A stretch of 41,134 bases of DNA from Rhizobium sp. Q54 (GTDB lineage Bacteria > Pseudomonadota > Alphaproteobacteria > SMXS01). Positions 1-8,343 of the stretch are shown one piece after another. The number at the start of each line of letters is the position of its first letter. Within the stretch, counting starts at the first letter, position 1. A model generated the notes under the pieces. That model saw nothing but the letters and a program-made list of their open reading frames with translations. It did not search any database and was not told where the DNA came from. Where the stretch lies: NCBI GenBank assembly GCA_945907245.1, contig CAMDTB010000027.1, forward strand, positions 1 to 41,134, in the 5' to 3' direction. A program made the position numbers and the translations under genes.

Positions 1-53
1 ATCGCCGCAACGCCACCCCGTCAAAATCATCCCGCAAGCCGATCGCTGATCCC

Positions 54-335
54 ATGGTCACGCCCTCCAAATGCAGGACGCCATTGATTCAGACTTTCGT
101 CAGTTTGGGAATCCCTGACGCGAGTCAGCCTCACCGCAGGTTGGTATTATTCAAGGTTCGTCGGGGAGACACGATCCTGGCGCTGACCGACCCGCCGCTG
201 CTGTCCGTTGTGGCAGGCGTGGTGGCCGCCGTGAAACGCGCGCGGCTCGTCAACTGGTGCCAGGATCTGTTCTCAGACTATACCACCGCGGCCAGACTGG
301 GTGCCCCCTGGGCAACCCTGCTGCTTAGTGACTGA
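54..335 (+). pseudogene. Fragment of a family 4 glycosyltransferase (WcaI-like)
   Basis: The frame from about 140 to 300 translates to a stretch (RRGDTILALTDPPLLSVVAG, then RLVNWCQDLF) that closely resembles the interior of WcaI-type GT4 glycosyltransferases, where the segment after the first Rossmann helices reads V.ALTDPPLLS...LVNW.QDLFP. Nothing matching the usual GT4 N-terminus (the nucleotide-sugar glycosyltransferase start with its HE.G.G loop) precedes it, and the C-terminal donor-binding half is missing: the frame stops at 335, inside the 3' end of the opposing membrane-protein gene. It is therefore read as a decayed remnant of a larger exopolysaccharide gene rather than a working 93-residue protein. 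It fits the polysaccharide context of the next gene. The first ~25 residues after the ATG look like chance sequence. The alternative, a short orphan protein, is unlikely. Confidence 0.55.
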
Positions 336-1735
336 GCGCATCCGATGCCTAGAATGAAGGCAAAGGATGCGGCTATTGCCGGGATTTGCATTGGGAAATC
401 AACCAGCGAATGTGCAGCGCATAGGATAGAAACGGCAAATCCCACAGCTGGTATATGCTGGTCTTGGCGTCGCAGAACAGCCCCATTCCAGCAATGAATG
501 ACGGGAATCATAATCGTGGCAAACAGCACCAGGCCACCTACAATTCCAAGCTCGAGCGTATTTTCAAGAAAGCTATTATGTGCGGCATCAACAATGGTGG
601 TTAGATTGCTCTGGTCATACATTCGGTAAACGGATTTGAAGCTTCCAAGCCCATAGCCCAACCAAGGTGATGCTGCTATGGCATCCAAAGAGTTTTCGTA
701 AATCACGATGCGCTGATCGGCACCGAGCTCGTTCTGGTCGACTCGATCGAGGAGCCGAGCGAGACCAGGGCCGAATAGAGCGATGACCGCTAACGCTGTT
801 CCCAGAACAATCACGAATATGAAACTTGCCTTGGGCCTGCTCTGCCTCAAGAGTGCCGCCACCAGGGCGATGAATCCGAAGGCCGCCGCCACGAACCCAC
901 CGCGCGAAATGCTCATGATCAACGCTGCAGCGAGAACAAGGCCGGAAACAACTACATACCAGTATTTCGCAACAACCATCTCCAGGAACCGACGTAGCTT
1001 TTCTTGTCTTGGCGTCTCCAGGCGCCATAGACCGCGGGTCTCGCCGACCAGAAAACCGGCGGCACAGACGAGGCCAATTCCGGCCAGGCTGGAAAGATGG
1101 TTTGGATTTACGAAAGGCATGGCCAGACGACTACCGAACGAGGAGGCCTGTCTCGAACCATGGGCACTGAACCACAAGAAATCATCCCAGCCCATCAGCC
1201 ACGACATCATTCCGATTGCCGCGGTCGCACCGCTGGCGACAGCAATGCCTCCGAGACCAAATTTCGCCAAGCCGCGATCATGACCAGTTTGAAAAGCGAG
1301 CCAGAAGATAGCCGCATAACTGGTCAATCGCAGTAGAATGTGCAACCCCGCTTGAGGATCAACAGCGATCCTGCTGGGGCCGGGCGCCGGCAATGCCTCG
1401 GCGGCGATCATCCATATGGGGTGGTGCCATGCCATCGGAGCAAAGCTGCTGATCTGAAACAGGGCCCAGCTAGCAACGAGCAAGTAACCGACAAGGCTCC
1501 ATTTGAGCCAACGCGGGACATGGACCGTGCGCTTCCCGCGTATAGCGACCTCCGCACCCCAGGCAACCAGCAAGCCACCCGTTATAATGACCATCAGGCT
1601 CCAGGCCCAAGGCTGCACCGATCCGAACGGTAACGGCATCCAACACACAAGGATAAGCAGCGGCGCGAATATCCAGTTCATGCGTTGCAACGACAATTCC
1701 TCTTGCTCATCGCCCGTCTCCCCAGCATACGCCAA
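278..1735 (-). CDS. O-antigen ligase/polymerase family membrane protein (Wzy_C)
   Basis: This is a polytopic inner-membrane protein of the O-antigen ligase/Wzy superfamily, expected to ligate or polymerise undecaprenyl-linked glycans for exopolysaccharide or LPS. The N-terminus has the LPFGSVQPWAW pattern seen in exopolysaccharide-locus members. About ten hydrophobic segments follow. The Wzy_C core is visible around residues 200-400: NPNHLSSLAGIG, MSISRGGFVAA, a periplasmic-loop region around GYGLGSFKSVYRMY, then AHNSFLENTLELGIVGG. Length (485 aa) is normal. The first codon is a TTG at 1735; an ATG at 1681 (MNWIFAPLL) just before the first membrane segment is an equally plausible start. The gene is visibly less GC-rich than most of the window (about 52% in the line I counted), as is common for glycan loci. 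Its 3' end overlaps the glycosyltransferase fragment on the other strand. Confidence 0.85.
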   Translation of the reverse strand: MAYAGETGDEQEELSLQRMNWIFAPLLILVCWMPLPFGSVQPWAWSLMVIITGGLLVAWGAEVAIRGKRTVHVPRWLKWSLVGYLLVASWALFQISSFAPMAWHHPIWMIAAEALPAPGPSRIAVDPQAGLHILLRLTSYAAIFWLAFQTGHDRGLAKFGLGGIAVASGATAAIGMMSWLMGWDDFLWFSAHGSRQASSFGSRLAMPFVNPNHLSSLAGIGLVCAAGFLVGETRGLWRLETPRQEKLRRFLEMVVAKYWYVVVSGLVLAAALIMSISRGGFVAAAFGFIALVAALLRQSRPKASFIFVIVLGTALAVIALFGPGLARLLDRVDQNELGADQRIVIYENSLDAIAASPWLGYGLGSFKSVYRMYDQSNLTTIVDAAHNSFLENTLELGIVGGLVLFATIMIPVIHCWNGAVLRRQDQHIPAVGFAVSILCAAHSLVDFPMQIPAIAASFAFILGIGCAQSLSSRVAQGAPSLAAVV

Positions 1736-2030
1736 AGCGCCCCGTGTTCGCAGCGCTTTTAAGCTCCGATAGGCACTTTCAACGTTGCACCGGTGTTGAC
1801 CGCCCCCTGCGGGGGGCGTCCAGTCGCGGCATCAAGCCATGCGACCCTCACGGCACCAAGTGCTGACACGGGTTTGGTGAATAGGTCCGCGATGCTCGAT
1901 AGAGCGCCCTCCAAGCAGGAATGAAGTACTGAATGCGCCATCAGCGCATCACAGGGGCCATTACGGAACAGCAAGGTGACTGGCGTGGCGGCTCGCCAAC
2001 CTCCATGGGCAGAACCCAACTTCCGCCGTG
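1736..2030. other. Intergenic stretch with no gene recognised
   Basis: Between the polysaccharide gene and the repeat at 2031 no credible gene is seen. A minus-strand open frame spans it (from 2154 down to 1759), but its translation has no recognisable domain, runs straight through the palindromic repeat and has no ribosome binding site. A few residues near its end (VRVAWLDAATG) could be the relic of a protein but cannot be assigned. Confidence 0.5.
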
Positions 2031-2094
2031 TCCCTGAGCCTGTCAAAGGGCGTTGCATCAGCGTTCGTGCAGGGCCCTTTGACAGGCTCAGGGA
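2031..2094. repeat. Perfect 21-bp inverted repeat (dispersed-palindrome type)
   Basis: Arms 2031-2051 and 2074-2094 are perfect reverse complements, centred on CCTGAGCCTGTCAAAGGG and its complement, with a 22-nt spacer. CCTGAGCCTGTC-AAGG-type palindromes are, from general knowledge, scattered in many alphaproteobacterial genomes. It lies in non-coding DNA between an incoming and an outgoing minus-strand gene and could form a long hairpin in either strand's RNA, but has no T-tract, so it is not called a terminator. Confidence 0.8.
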
Positions 2095-2155
2095 TACGGA
2101 TACAGGAGTGTTCCGCATCAAACCCTGATTTCCCGCTGTTCCGCGATGAACCACG

Positions 2156-2189
2156 AAAAGGGCCTCCGCCCAACCGGGAGGAGGCCCTT
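2156..2189 (-). terminator. Intrinsic terminator of the methyltransferase gene
   Basis: On the minus strand, downstream of the stop at 2216, a 10-bp perfect stem (arms 2158-2167 and 2180-2189, AAGGGCCTCC/GGAGGCCCTT) with a 12-nt loop runs into a short T-run (complement of 2156-2159). Position and form fit a rho-independent terminator closing the minus-strand gene block. Confidence 0.8.
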
Positions 2190-2215
2190 CCAGGCATGGG
2201 CCGCGATCAGGCTTG

Positions 2216-3748
2216 TCAGGCGATGCCGAGCGCCTTGTAGATCGCCATGGTCTTGTCGATCTGGCTCTTGGCCTCGCGGCTGAACTCGGCCTTGTTCTCC
2301 GCCGGGTCGCTGATGGCGACGCCGTCGCGGGCCATGCGCTTGCCCTGGGCGGTGAACTGGCCGTAGGCGAAGTCGATGCAGGCCGTGTCTGTGGTGTGGC
2401 CGTTCTCGCGCCCCAGCAGCAGCAACTGGCCGATATTGTTGACGTGCACGCCGCCGCCGGTGACCGGGCTGGCCAGGTAGTTGACCTGCCGGCCGGACGG
2501 CGCCATGGCGAGGATCTTGCTGTTGAGCGCCTGGGTCTTGGGCCGCACGGCGTCGACCGTCCCGGCCGGATGGGCCGGCGACACGTCGCCCTTGCCGACC
2601 AGCACGAGGGCGGCCTGGACCACCTGGTTGAACGACTTGCCGGTGGGCTTCACCGCCGCCTCGATCTCGCCGAGGGACCTGGGCTGGCCGTCGGCCATGA
2701 AATCGAGCACCGGCTTGTAGACGTCCTCGTTCAGCGTCGCGCTGCCGCGGAAGCCGCTGGCCTCGAGCTTCACGTCGGCGCGCGGCACGTTGAGCACCAC
2801 CCGCTCGTCGCGGAGCATGTCGAGCTGCTGCATGGTCTGCAGCGAGCGTCCGCCGCGGATCCAGTAGTCGCGGCGGAACTGCTGGTTCAGCATGAAGTCG
2901 CGCACCGTCTCGCGGAAGGTGACGTCGGGAATGTCGCGCAGCATGGTCTGCTGCTCGTCCGACAGGTTGAGCGCGTCGATGTGCTCGCGGTAGGTGGCGG
3001 TGCAGGCGAAGCTGAGCTTGGCCGACGACAGCATCTTCGAGATCTCGGAGAAGTACATCGGGATCCAGCACTCGTTCAGATACTCGTGCGCCAGGTAGCT
3101 GCGGTCGTTGTTCCTGATCCCCTTGAGGCGGGTGGCAGCGTTCGGGTTGGCCTTGCCGTAGAGCGTGTTGGTGTTCATCAGCGCGTCGGCGAAGTCGAGC
3201 GCGGCGTCGACCCGTCCCTGCACGCCGATGCCGGGCGCCGACATGCTCGACGCATGCTGGGTCAGCAGGTGGCGGATTGGCGCCACCGTATTCCAGCCCG
3301 GATAGGTGTTGTAGCTGATGTAGCAGATGCCGCCGACCTTCAGCTTGCGCCGCAGGAAGTCGATGATGTGGTTCATGTTGGCCGGCGAGATCCAGCTCCA
3401 GATGCCGTGCAGGCCGATGAAGTCGAAATCGGGCAGGTCGGGCCGGTTGCAGAAATCGGCGAACGCCTCGTCATACAGCTTCGCGCCGGTGCCGGCGGCG
3501 GCCATGTCCTGGGCGAAGGCGGCGTGGGACGGATTGAAGTCGGTGCCGTACCACTCGGCGGTGCCGCCGGCGGCGTGCATGTTGGCGCTGATGCCGTGGC
3601 CGAAACCCAGCTCGCAGGCGGCGCCGATGGCCGGCGGCGCATAACCCGTCTTCAGCAGCGGCAGCCGCGCCTTGAGCGGATTGAGTTCGCTGTAGTAGCC
3701 GTAGGTGTAGCCGATTTCGACCAGATAGCCTTCAGCCCAATCAGACAT
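2216..3748 (-). CDS. Class I methyltransferase with methyltransferase regulatory domain
   Basis: This is a 510-residue SAM-dependent methyltransferase. Motif I, the SAM-binding glycine loop, is ACELGFGHGISANMHAAG near residue 45; the acidic end of the next strand is WYGTDFNP. The second half (around SYLAHEYLNECWIPMYF through FRRDYWIRGG) matches the methyltransferase regulatory domain (PF10119) arrangement, and the remaining C-terminus is a winged-helix-like region typical of these fused proteins. The substrate is unknown. The start is the ATG at 3748 because it has a strong Shine-Dalgarno (GAGGGGG) just upstream and the open frame further upstream reads as non-protein. A 272-bp gap separates it from the ligase gene upstream, so it may have its own promoter; it is followed by a good terminator. 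Confidence 0.85.
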   Translation of the reverse strand: MSDWAEGYLVEIGYTYGYYSELNPLKARLPLLKTGYAPPAIGAACELGFGHGISANMHAAGGTAEWYGTDFNPSHAAFAQDMAAAGTGAKLYDEAFADFCNRPDLPDFDFIGLHGIWSWISPANMNHIIDFLRRKLKVGGICYISYNTYPGWNTVAPIRHLLTQHASSMSAPGIGVQGRVDAALDFADALMNTNTLYGKANPNAATRLKGIRNNDRSYLAHEYLNECWIPMYFSEISKMLSSAKLSFACTATYREHIDALNLSDEQQTMLRDIPDVTFRETVRDFMLNQQFRRDYWIRGGRSLQTMQQLDMLRDERVVLNVPRADVKLEASGFRGSATLNEDVYKPVLDFMADGQPRSLGEIEAAVKPTGKSFNQVVQAALVLVGKGDVSPAHPAGTVDAVRPKTQALNSKILAMAPSGRQVNYLASPVTGGGVHVNNIGQLLLLGRENGHTTDTACIDFAYGQFTAQGKRMARDGVAISDPAENKAEFSREAKSQIDKTMAIYKALGIA

Positions 3749-4020
3749 GGGATTCCCCCTCTTGTTGCATTCGTTCGCCGGGATTTGCCCACTCGAAGAC
3801 CCGAAAGCCGCACACGCGCGCGACGTCAATGCCCGTGGCAATGGCGCAGGGCCCCTATTGGAAGGGTCCGGGCCGGAATATCAAGGGCCGTGTTGGGGGA
3901 GCTGCGTTATTTTTGTCTCTCGCCCCGCGGGAAAACAGCGCGCGGCGACAGCCGGCGGTAAGTTTCCGCCCGGCCGCCGGGACGCTTCCGGCAGCGAAAT
4001 GAAATCGACGTCCGGGACGG

Positions 4021-5544
4021 CTAGATCATCGGCCGCTTCGTCGCGGTGGCTTCCACCTGCCTAGCGATCTGTTGCCTGAGCCTGGGCCGGTCGACCTTGC
4101 CGCCGCTGGTGCGTGGGAACTGCTTGACGAACAGGTAGCCGCCCGGCGCCTGGCCGGCGCCCACAAGGTCGATGCAATGGCTGTGGAACGCCTGCGCGTC
4201 GGGCTTGCCGCTGGGAATGATCACAGCGATGATCTCCGAGACGCCCTCGCGCGTCAGCCCGATCACCGCGGCCTCCCGGACGCCCGGATGGGACATCAGC
4301 GCCAGCTCGACCGTCGTCGGCATGACGTCGACGCCGCGGCGCCGGATCACCTCCGAGACGCGGCCGCGCAGATAGACATAGCCGCCCTCGTCGATCGCCC
4401 CCAGGTCGCCGGTATAGCACCAGCCGTCGCGAAAACCCTCGAAGCGGCCCTGCGGCGCCTCGCTGATCACATGCGGCGAGACGCCCGATCCCCGGCACCG
4501 CAGGTAGCCGGTCACGCCGGGCGCCACCGGCCTGTCGTCGCCATCGACGATCTCGACCTCGACACCCGCGAACAGCCGTCCGACGCTGTCGGCGCGGTCC
4601 AGCATGTCCTCGGGGTGGAGCACGCTGACCAGCCCGAAACTCGAGCCGCCATAGGCTTCCGAGAACCGGGGCGAAACCCGGGTGATCATGTCCCGCTTCG
4701 CCCGCGCGGCAAGCGGCGTCCCCAGTGACAGGATCGCCCGGACGTTGGGGAACAACATGCCGTCCGCGGGCGCGCAGGAGATCAGGTCCTCGCACATGGC
4801 CGACGTCAGGATGAGCACCGCGTCGTTCTGTCCGCCGACGGCGCGGACGAAGTCCATCAGCTTGACGTATTCGGGCAGCACCGTGACCCGGCCGCCATTG
4901 CCCAGCCGGTTCATCAGCGTGTAGAGGAACCCGCCGAAGCTCATGCTGGAGGTCAGCAGGAAATTGCCGGTGCCGTCATTGGAGAAGATGTCGACCGCGC
5001 CGAGCGCCTCCAGATAGTCCCGCATCCGCCGCAGCTGTTGCTGGTGGCTCAGAGGGTAGCCCTTGGGCTTTCCGGTGCTGCCGGAGGAGAGGGCGATGTC
5101 GAAAGGCTCGAACCCCGGCGGATGCTTGTGGTCGCCCTTGAACGCCGACAGGCCGGCGCGCCAGTCAAGTCCGATGGAAATGCAGCGGAGCGCGCCGAGC
5201 GAGCGGGCCGGCGGCTCGATGAACAGGGTGCGGATCTTCAGCGTCTCGATCATGCCGTCGAATTTCCGGCCGGCCTCGCTGGTGCTGAACTCGACCTTGG
5301 CGGCGCCGACGCGCATCAGCGCCAGCGACAGGATGATGTGGTCGATGCTGTTGGTCATGCGGACGCCGACCGGCTCGCCGGGGGCGATCCCCAGGCTGTT
5401 CAGCCAGACGCTGGCGCGGCCGACGAGATCGGCCAGTTGCTTCCAGGTGAGCCTGGTGTAGTCGTCGGCGAGCGCGATCGCCTTCGGGCGGCTCGCGGCA
5501 TGGGCGAAGATGGTATCGGTGAAGTTGTCGGCAATTTGCGGCAC
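4021..5544 (-). CDS. AMP-forming acyl-CoA ligase-like protein (ANL superfamily), copy 1
   Basis: This 507-residue ANL-superfamily enzyme is expected to adenylate a carboxylate and pass it to CoA or another thiol. The P-loop-like A3 motif SSGSTGKPKG is at 153-162, YTGD at 375-378, the hinge motif GRVSEVIRRRG at 392-402, and the C-terminal catalytic Lys of PRTSGGKVDR at 481. The A5 motif, normally YGxTE, reads YGGSS (296-300), so the Glu that helps hold Mg-ATP is absent. The start is a GTG at 5544, since MPQIADNFTDTIF aligns with the N-terminus of the neighbouring paralog. The upstream paralog's stop is only 12 nt away, so the two are co-transcribed and presumably arose by tandem duplication. 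It could be a true ligase with shifted metal binding or an enzyme repurposed for another substrate. Confidence 0.8.
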   Translation of the reverse strand: MPQIADNFTDTIFAHAASRPKAIALADDYTRLTWKQLADLVGRASVWLNSLGIAPGEPVGVRMTNSIDHIILSLALMRVGAAKVEFSTSEAGRKFDGMIETLKIRTLFIEPPARSLGALRCISIGLDWRAGLSAFKGDHKHPPGFEPFDIALSSGSTGKPKGYPLSHQQQLRRMRDYLEALGAVDIFSNDGTGNFLLTSSMSFGGFLYTLMNRLGNGGRVTVLPEYVKLMDFVRAVGGQNDAVLILTSAMCEDLISCAPADGMLFPNVRAILSLGTPLAARAKRDMITRVSPRFSEAYGGSSFGLVSVLHPEDMLDRADSVGRLFAGVEVEIVDGDDRPVAPGVTGYLRCRGSGVSPHVISEAPQGRFEGFRDGWCYTGDLGAIDEGGYVYLRGRVSEVIRRRGVDVMPTTVELALMSHPGVREAAVIGLTREGVSEIIAVIIPSGKPDAQAFHSHCIDLVGAGQAPGGYLFVKQFPRTSGGKVDRPRLRQQIARQVEATATKRPMI

Positions 5545-5556
5545 GGTGCGTGTCCT

Positions 5557-7068
5557 CTAACGGAGGGTCCGGGCGAGCGCCCGGGCGGCGTGCTGGCGCA
5601 CCTTGGCCCGGTCGATCTTGCCACCACCGGTACGCGGCAGGCTGGCCATGATCATGATGCTGTCGGGCGATTGTTGCGCCCCTATGGTGTCGACGCAGTG
5701 GCGGTAAAGTGCCTCCGCGTCGCCATCTCCGCGCGGCATGACGGCCGCGACCACCTGAACCGTACTGCCGTGCGGCAAGATGACGACAGCCACTTCCTGC
5801 ACGCCGGGATGCGACATGAGCGCCGTCTCGATGACGCTGGGGAAGATTCGGACGCCGGCGCGCATCGTCACGTCGCTGGATCGCACCAGCAGGCGCACAT
5901 ACCCATCGGCGTCGATCTGCGCCACGTCACCCGGATAGTACCAGCCGTCGCGTATACCCTCGCTACCGCGCATCTCAGGGTCACCACCCACCAGAGCTTC
6001 GACCACGCTGCTTCCCCGGCACCGCAGATTGCCTGGTATACCGGGCCCGACCGGAAGATCCTCGTCGTCGACGATTTCCGCCGTCAGGCCGGATACGATA
6101 CGGCCTACCGTGTCGGCGTGCCCGGCGAGGTCCTCGGGAAACAGGGCGGTCATTACGCCCACGCCCGAGTTGCCGTAGATTTCGGTGAAGTGAGGCGTCA
6201 GCGACCGCAACGCCTGCTGCTTGATCCCGGCGGCGAGAGGCGTGCCGGTGCACACCATGCCGCGCAGGTTGGGGAAAAGCAGCCCTTCCTCGGGCGCACA
6301 GGACAACAGTTCCTGGCACATGCCCGGGGTGACGATCAGGAACGCCTCGTCATGGGCCCTGATCGCCCGCACGAAATCCAGCAACTTGGCGAATTCCGGG
6401 AGAATCACCACCTTGCCGCCGGTGTACAACCGCGCGAGAAGCGGCATGATGAAGCCGGTAAAACTCATGCTCGAGACGTGCAGGAACGTGCCCGAAAAGT
6501 CGTCGGACGTCATGCGCGCCTTGAGGAATGTCGGATTCCAGCTGTCGAGGCGGCGTATGGTGAGGCTGTGGGTGCACGGGACGCCCTTGGGAACCCCTGT
6601 GCTGCCCGACGACATCAGAATGTCCGATGGTTCCGGTTCGGTGCCGTCATAGCGGAAGTCGCCCTTGTAGCCGGACAGCCCCTCGCGCCAGCGGGCGTCG
6701 ATGGAGACGCACGCGATATCGCCGATCGCGCGGGCGGGCGGCTCTACGAACAGCAGCTTGACGCCAAGTTGCCTCACGATCGCATCGAAGCTCGCTCCGG
6801 CGGCATCGGCGGCGAACTCGATCTTTGCTGCGCCCACCCGCATAAGTGCCAGCGACAGGATGAGATGGTCGGCGCTGTTCGACAGCCTGACGCCCACAGG
6901 CTGCCCAGGCTCCACACCCAGGCTGCGCAGCCACATACTCGCCCGGCCAATCAGGCCGGCGAACTGCTTGTAGGTGAGGCGGCCGGTCATGTCCTCGAGT
7001 GCGACCATCTTCGGCTGTTTCGCGGCATGCTCGAAGATGGCGTCGGTCAGGTTGGCGGATGTGGGCAA
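5557..7068 (-). CDS. AMP-forming acyl-CoA ligase-like protein (ANL superfamily), copy 2
   Basis: This is the paralog of the ligase immediately downstream; the proteins align end to end (LTDAIFEHAAKQP against FTDTIFAHAASRP; MSHPGVQEVAV against MSHPGVREAAV). It has the A3 motif SSGSTGVPKG, YPGD in place of YTGD, a hinge region RSSDVTMRAG that lacks the usual Gly-Arg, and the C-terminal catalytic Lys in PRTGGGKIDR. A5 reads YGNSG instead of YGxTE. The open frame extends to 7257, but that N-terminus is proline/arginine-rich shadow of the thioesterase gene; the TTG at 7068 (LPTSANLTDAIF) aligns with the start of copy 1 and is chosen although its ribosome binding site is weak. The divergence at A5 and the hinge suggests an unusual substrate or partial loss of function. 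Confidence 0.78.
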   Translation of the reverse strand: MPTSANLTDAIFEHAAKQPKMVALEDMTGRLTYKQFAGLIGRASMWLRSLGVEPGQPVGVRLSNSADHLILSLALMRVGAAKIEFAADAAGASFDAIVRQLGVKLLFVEPPARAIGDIACVSIDARWREGLSGYKGDFRYDGTEPEPSDILMSSGSTGVPKGVPCTHSLTIRRLDSWNPTFLKARMTSDDFSGTFLHVSSMSFTGFIMPLLARLYTGGKVVILPEFAKLLDFVRAIRAHDEAFLIVTPGMCQELLSCAPEEGLLFPNLRGMVCTGTPLAAGIKQQALRSLTPHFTEIYGNSGVGVMTALFPEDLAGHADTVGRIVSGLTAEIVDDEDLPVGPGIPGNLRCRGSSVVEALVGGDPEMRGSEGIRDGWYYPGDVAQIDADGYVRLLVRSSDVTMRAGVRIFPSVIETALMSHPGVQEVAVVILPHGSTVQVVAAVMPRGDGDAEALYRHCVDTIGAQQSPDSIMIMASLPRTGGGKIDRAKVRQHAARALARTLR

Positions 7069-7144
7069 ATCGGTCTCACTGGGCAGGACGGAAAACCGCC
7101 GGATAGTGCGCCATGGACGGGGCCGGGCACAACGGGCTTTTCCG

Positions 7145-7501
7145 TCAGGAATATTGCTTGAGGATGGCGAGGAATCCCGCCGGAAGCGCGGCACCCCGGC
7201 GGGTCGCGGTATCGATGTGGACCTCGGCGCCCAGGCAGGTGGCGGCGCAGGTCTCACCGATGAACAGTCCCTGCCCCAGCGTGAACGACCGCACGCCGAT
7301 GCGCGTCACCCGGGTGCCGATCTCTACCGCGTCGCCCATGCGGATCTCCGCCAGGTAGCGTACATGCACCTCGCCCAGCACGAAGCCGCTGCCGGGCACG
7401 CGCTCGAACTGGCCCATCACCGACGCGCGGGCGGATTCGAAATAGGTGACGATCACCGCATGGTTGACATGGCCCATCATGTCCATGTCGCGGTAGCGCA
7501 C
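7145..7501 (-). CDS. Hotdog-fold acyl-CoA thioesterase (4HBT family)
   Basis: The protein shows the 4-hydroxybenzoyl-CoA thioesterase signature YRDMDMMGHVNHAVIVTYFE, including the catalytic Asp of the D-M-x-G-H-V-N-H element. It is expected to hydrolyse an acyl-CoA, which fits the two CoA-ligase-like genes just downstream. The coordinate given starts at a GTG (7501), leaving only two residues before the signature. The frame stays open to a CTG at about 7561 that is preceded by AGGGGA at good distance and would give the family's usual ~138 residues, so the true N-terminus may be 20 residues longer. The next gene upstream ends about 10 nt before that CTG, which also fits translational coupling. 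Confidence 0.8.
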   Translation of the reverse strand: MRYRDMDMMGHVNHAVIVTYFESARASVMGQFERVPGSGFVLGEVHVRYLAEIRMGDAVEIGTRVTRIGVRSFTLGQGLFIGETCAATCLGAEVHIDTATRRGAALPAGFLAILKQYS

Positions 7502-7571
7502 CTGGATCTGGCTCCACAGGCGGAAGCCGGCGCGCTCCCCGAGGCTGGCATGGTCGCTCAGGACATTTCCC

Positions 7572-8342
7572 CTATTGCCGCAGGACCAGCCGGTCGCCGG
7601 TCACCTGATAGCCCGACAGGCGGTTGAGGAAGCTCATCCCCAGCAGCGAGCCCTGCATCTCGCCCTCGATCACCATGGCCTCGACATAGCGGATATCGAT
7701 CGGGCCGATGGCGACGCTGCCGAGGGTGACGGGCGCGCCCCGCGTCGTGCCGTTGGCGGTACTGATGGGCTGGTTGAAATCCCGCTCCGCCGGCGTGATG
7801 CCGAGGCGCCGTGCATCGTCGCGGCTGAGCGCGATGACGCTGGCACCCGTATCCACCATGAACATCACTTTCTTGCCCTCGACCTCGGCCTCGGCGAAGA
7901 AGTGGCCGCCCTGCGCATAGAGCGTCACCGCCTTCTCGGTCGGCGTGACGCTGGCCACGCCCTGGGCCGGCATGGCGTTGCCCACGACCCGGTCCCGCGC
8001 CATCCCGAACTCGCCCCGGAAGGCGTAGAGCAGCGCGATGCCCGAGCCGATGGCAACCCAGATGGCGATGTGGCGGAGCGTACGGCCGGGGCTTTCGGCG
8101 AAGCTGGCGCCGAGACTCACGATCAGGATGGCCAGCAGCGCGACGAGATAGACCAGCCGCGGCGTTTCATCGCCGAGGCCCGACGCCTGATCCCCCAGGC
8201 CCGGCGCATTGGGGAAGGCCACCAGCAGTCCGACGACAAGCCCGGCGACGAGCACCAGGAGGATCAGCGTCCAGAAGCATCCCCCTCTGCCCTTCGGTGG
8301 CTCGTCGTAATGGTGTTCCCAATCCGGTCGCGGCGCCGCCAT
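7572..8342 (-). CDS. Membrane-anchored retropepsin-like aspartic protease (TIGR02281 type)
   Basis: The C-terminal half is a clan AA aspartic protease domain with the catalytic FMVDTGAS motif (Asp164) followed by LSRDDARRLGI and, near the end, GSLLGMSFLNRL, the pattern of the TIGR02281 family found mainly in alphaproteobacteria. The N-terminal half has three hydrophobic segments (about 22-43, 63-80, 91-107), so the protease domain is probably displayed in the periplasm. Such single-domain retropepsins must dimerise to be active. The start is the ATG at 8342 (MAAPRPDW), which has AAGGA five bases upstream and overlaps the stop of the dehydrogenase gene before it; an earlier ATG at 8372 adds ten residues that look like shadow sequence. 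The substrate is unknown; it lies in the middle of a catabolic operon. Confidence 0.82.
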   Translation of the reverse strand: MAAPRPDWEHHYDEPPKGRGGCFWTLILLVLVAGLVVGLLVAFPNAPGLGDQASGLGDETPRLVYLVALLAILIVSLGASFAESPGRTLRHIAIWVAIGSGIALLYAFRGEFGMARDRVVGNAMPAQGVASVTPTEKAVTLYAQGGHFFAEAEVEGKKVMFMVDTGASVIALSRDDARRLGITPAERDFNQPISTANGTTRGAPVTLGSVAIGPIDIRYVEAMVIEGEMQGSLLGMSFLNRLSGYQVTGDRLVLRQ

Positions 8343-8343
8343 C

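Noticed and set aside
1759-2154. Minus-strand open frame of 131 codons in the gap after the polysaccharide gene
   Set aside because: It reads through a perfect inverted repeat and part of a terminator, with no recognisable domain.
2213-3961. Long plus-strand open frame opposite the methyltransferase gene (582 codons)
   Set aside because: Its translation is Val/Ala/Gly/His/Arg-biased with no domain; it is the antisense shadow of a GC-rich gene whose third positions are mostly G or C.
5038-7161. 707-codon plus-strand open frame opposite both ligase genes
   Set aside because: It crosses two real genes on the other strand and has shadow composition; no motif and no ribosome binding site.
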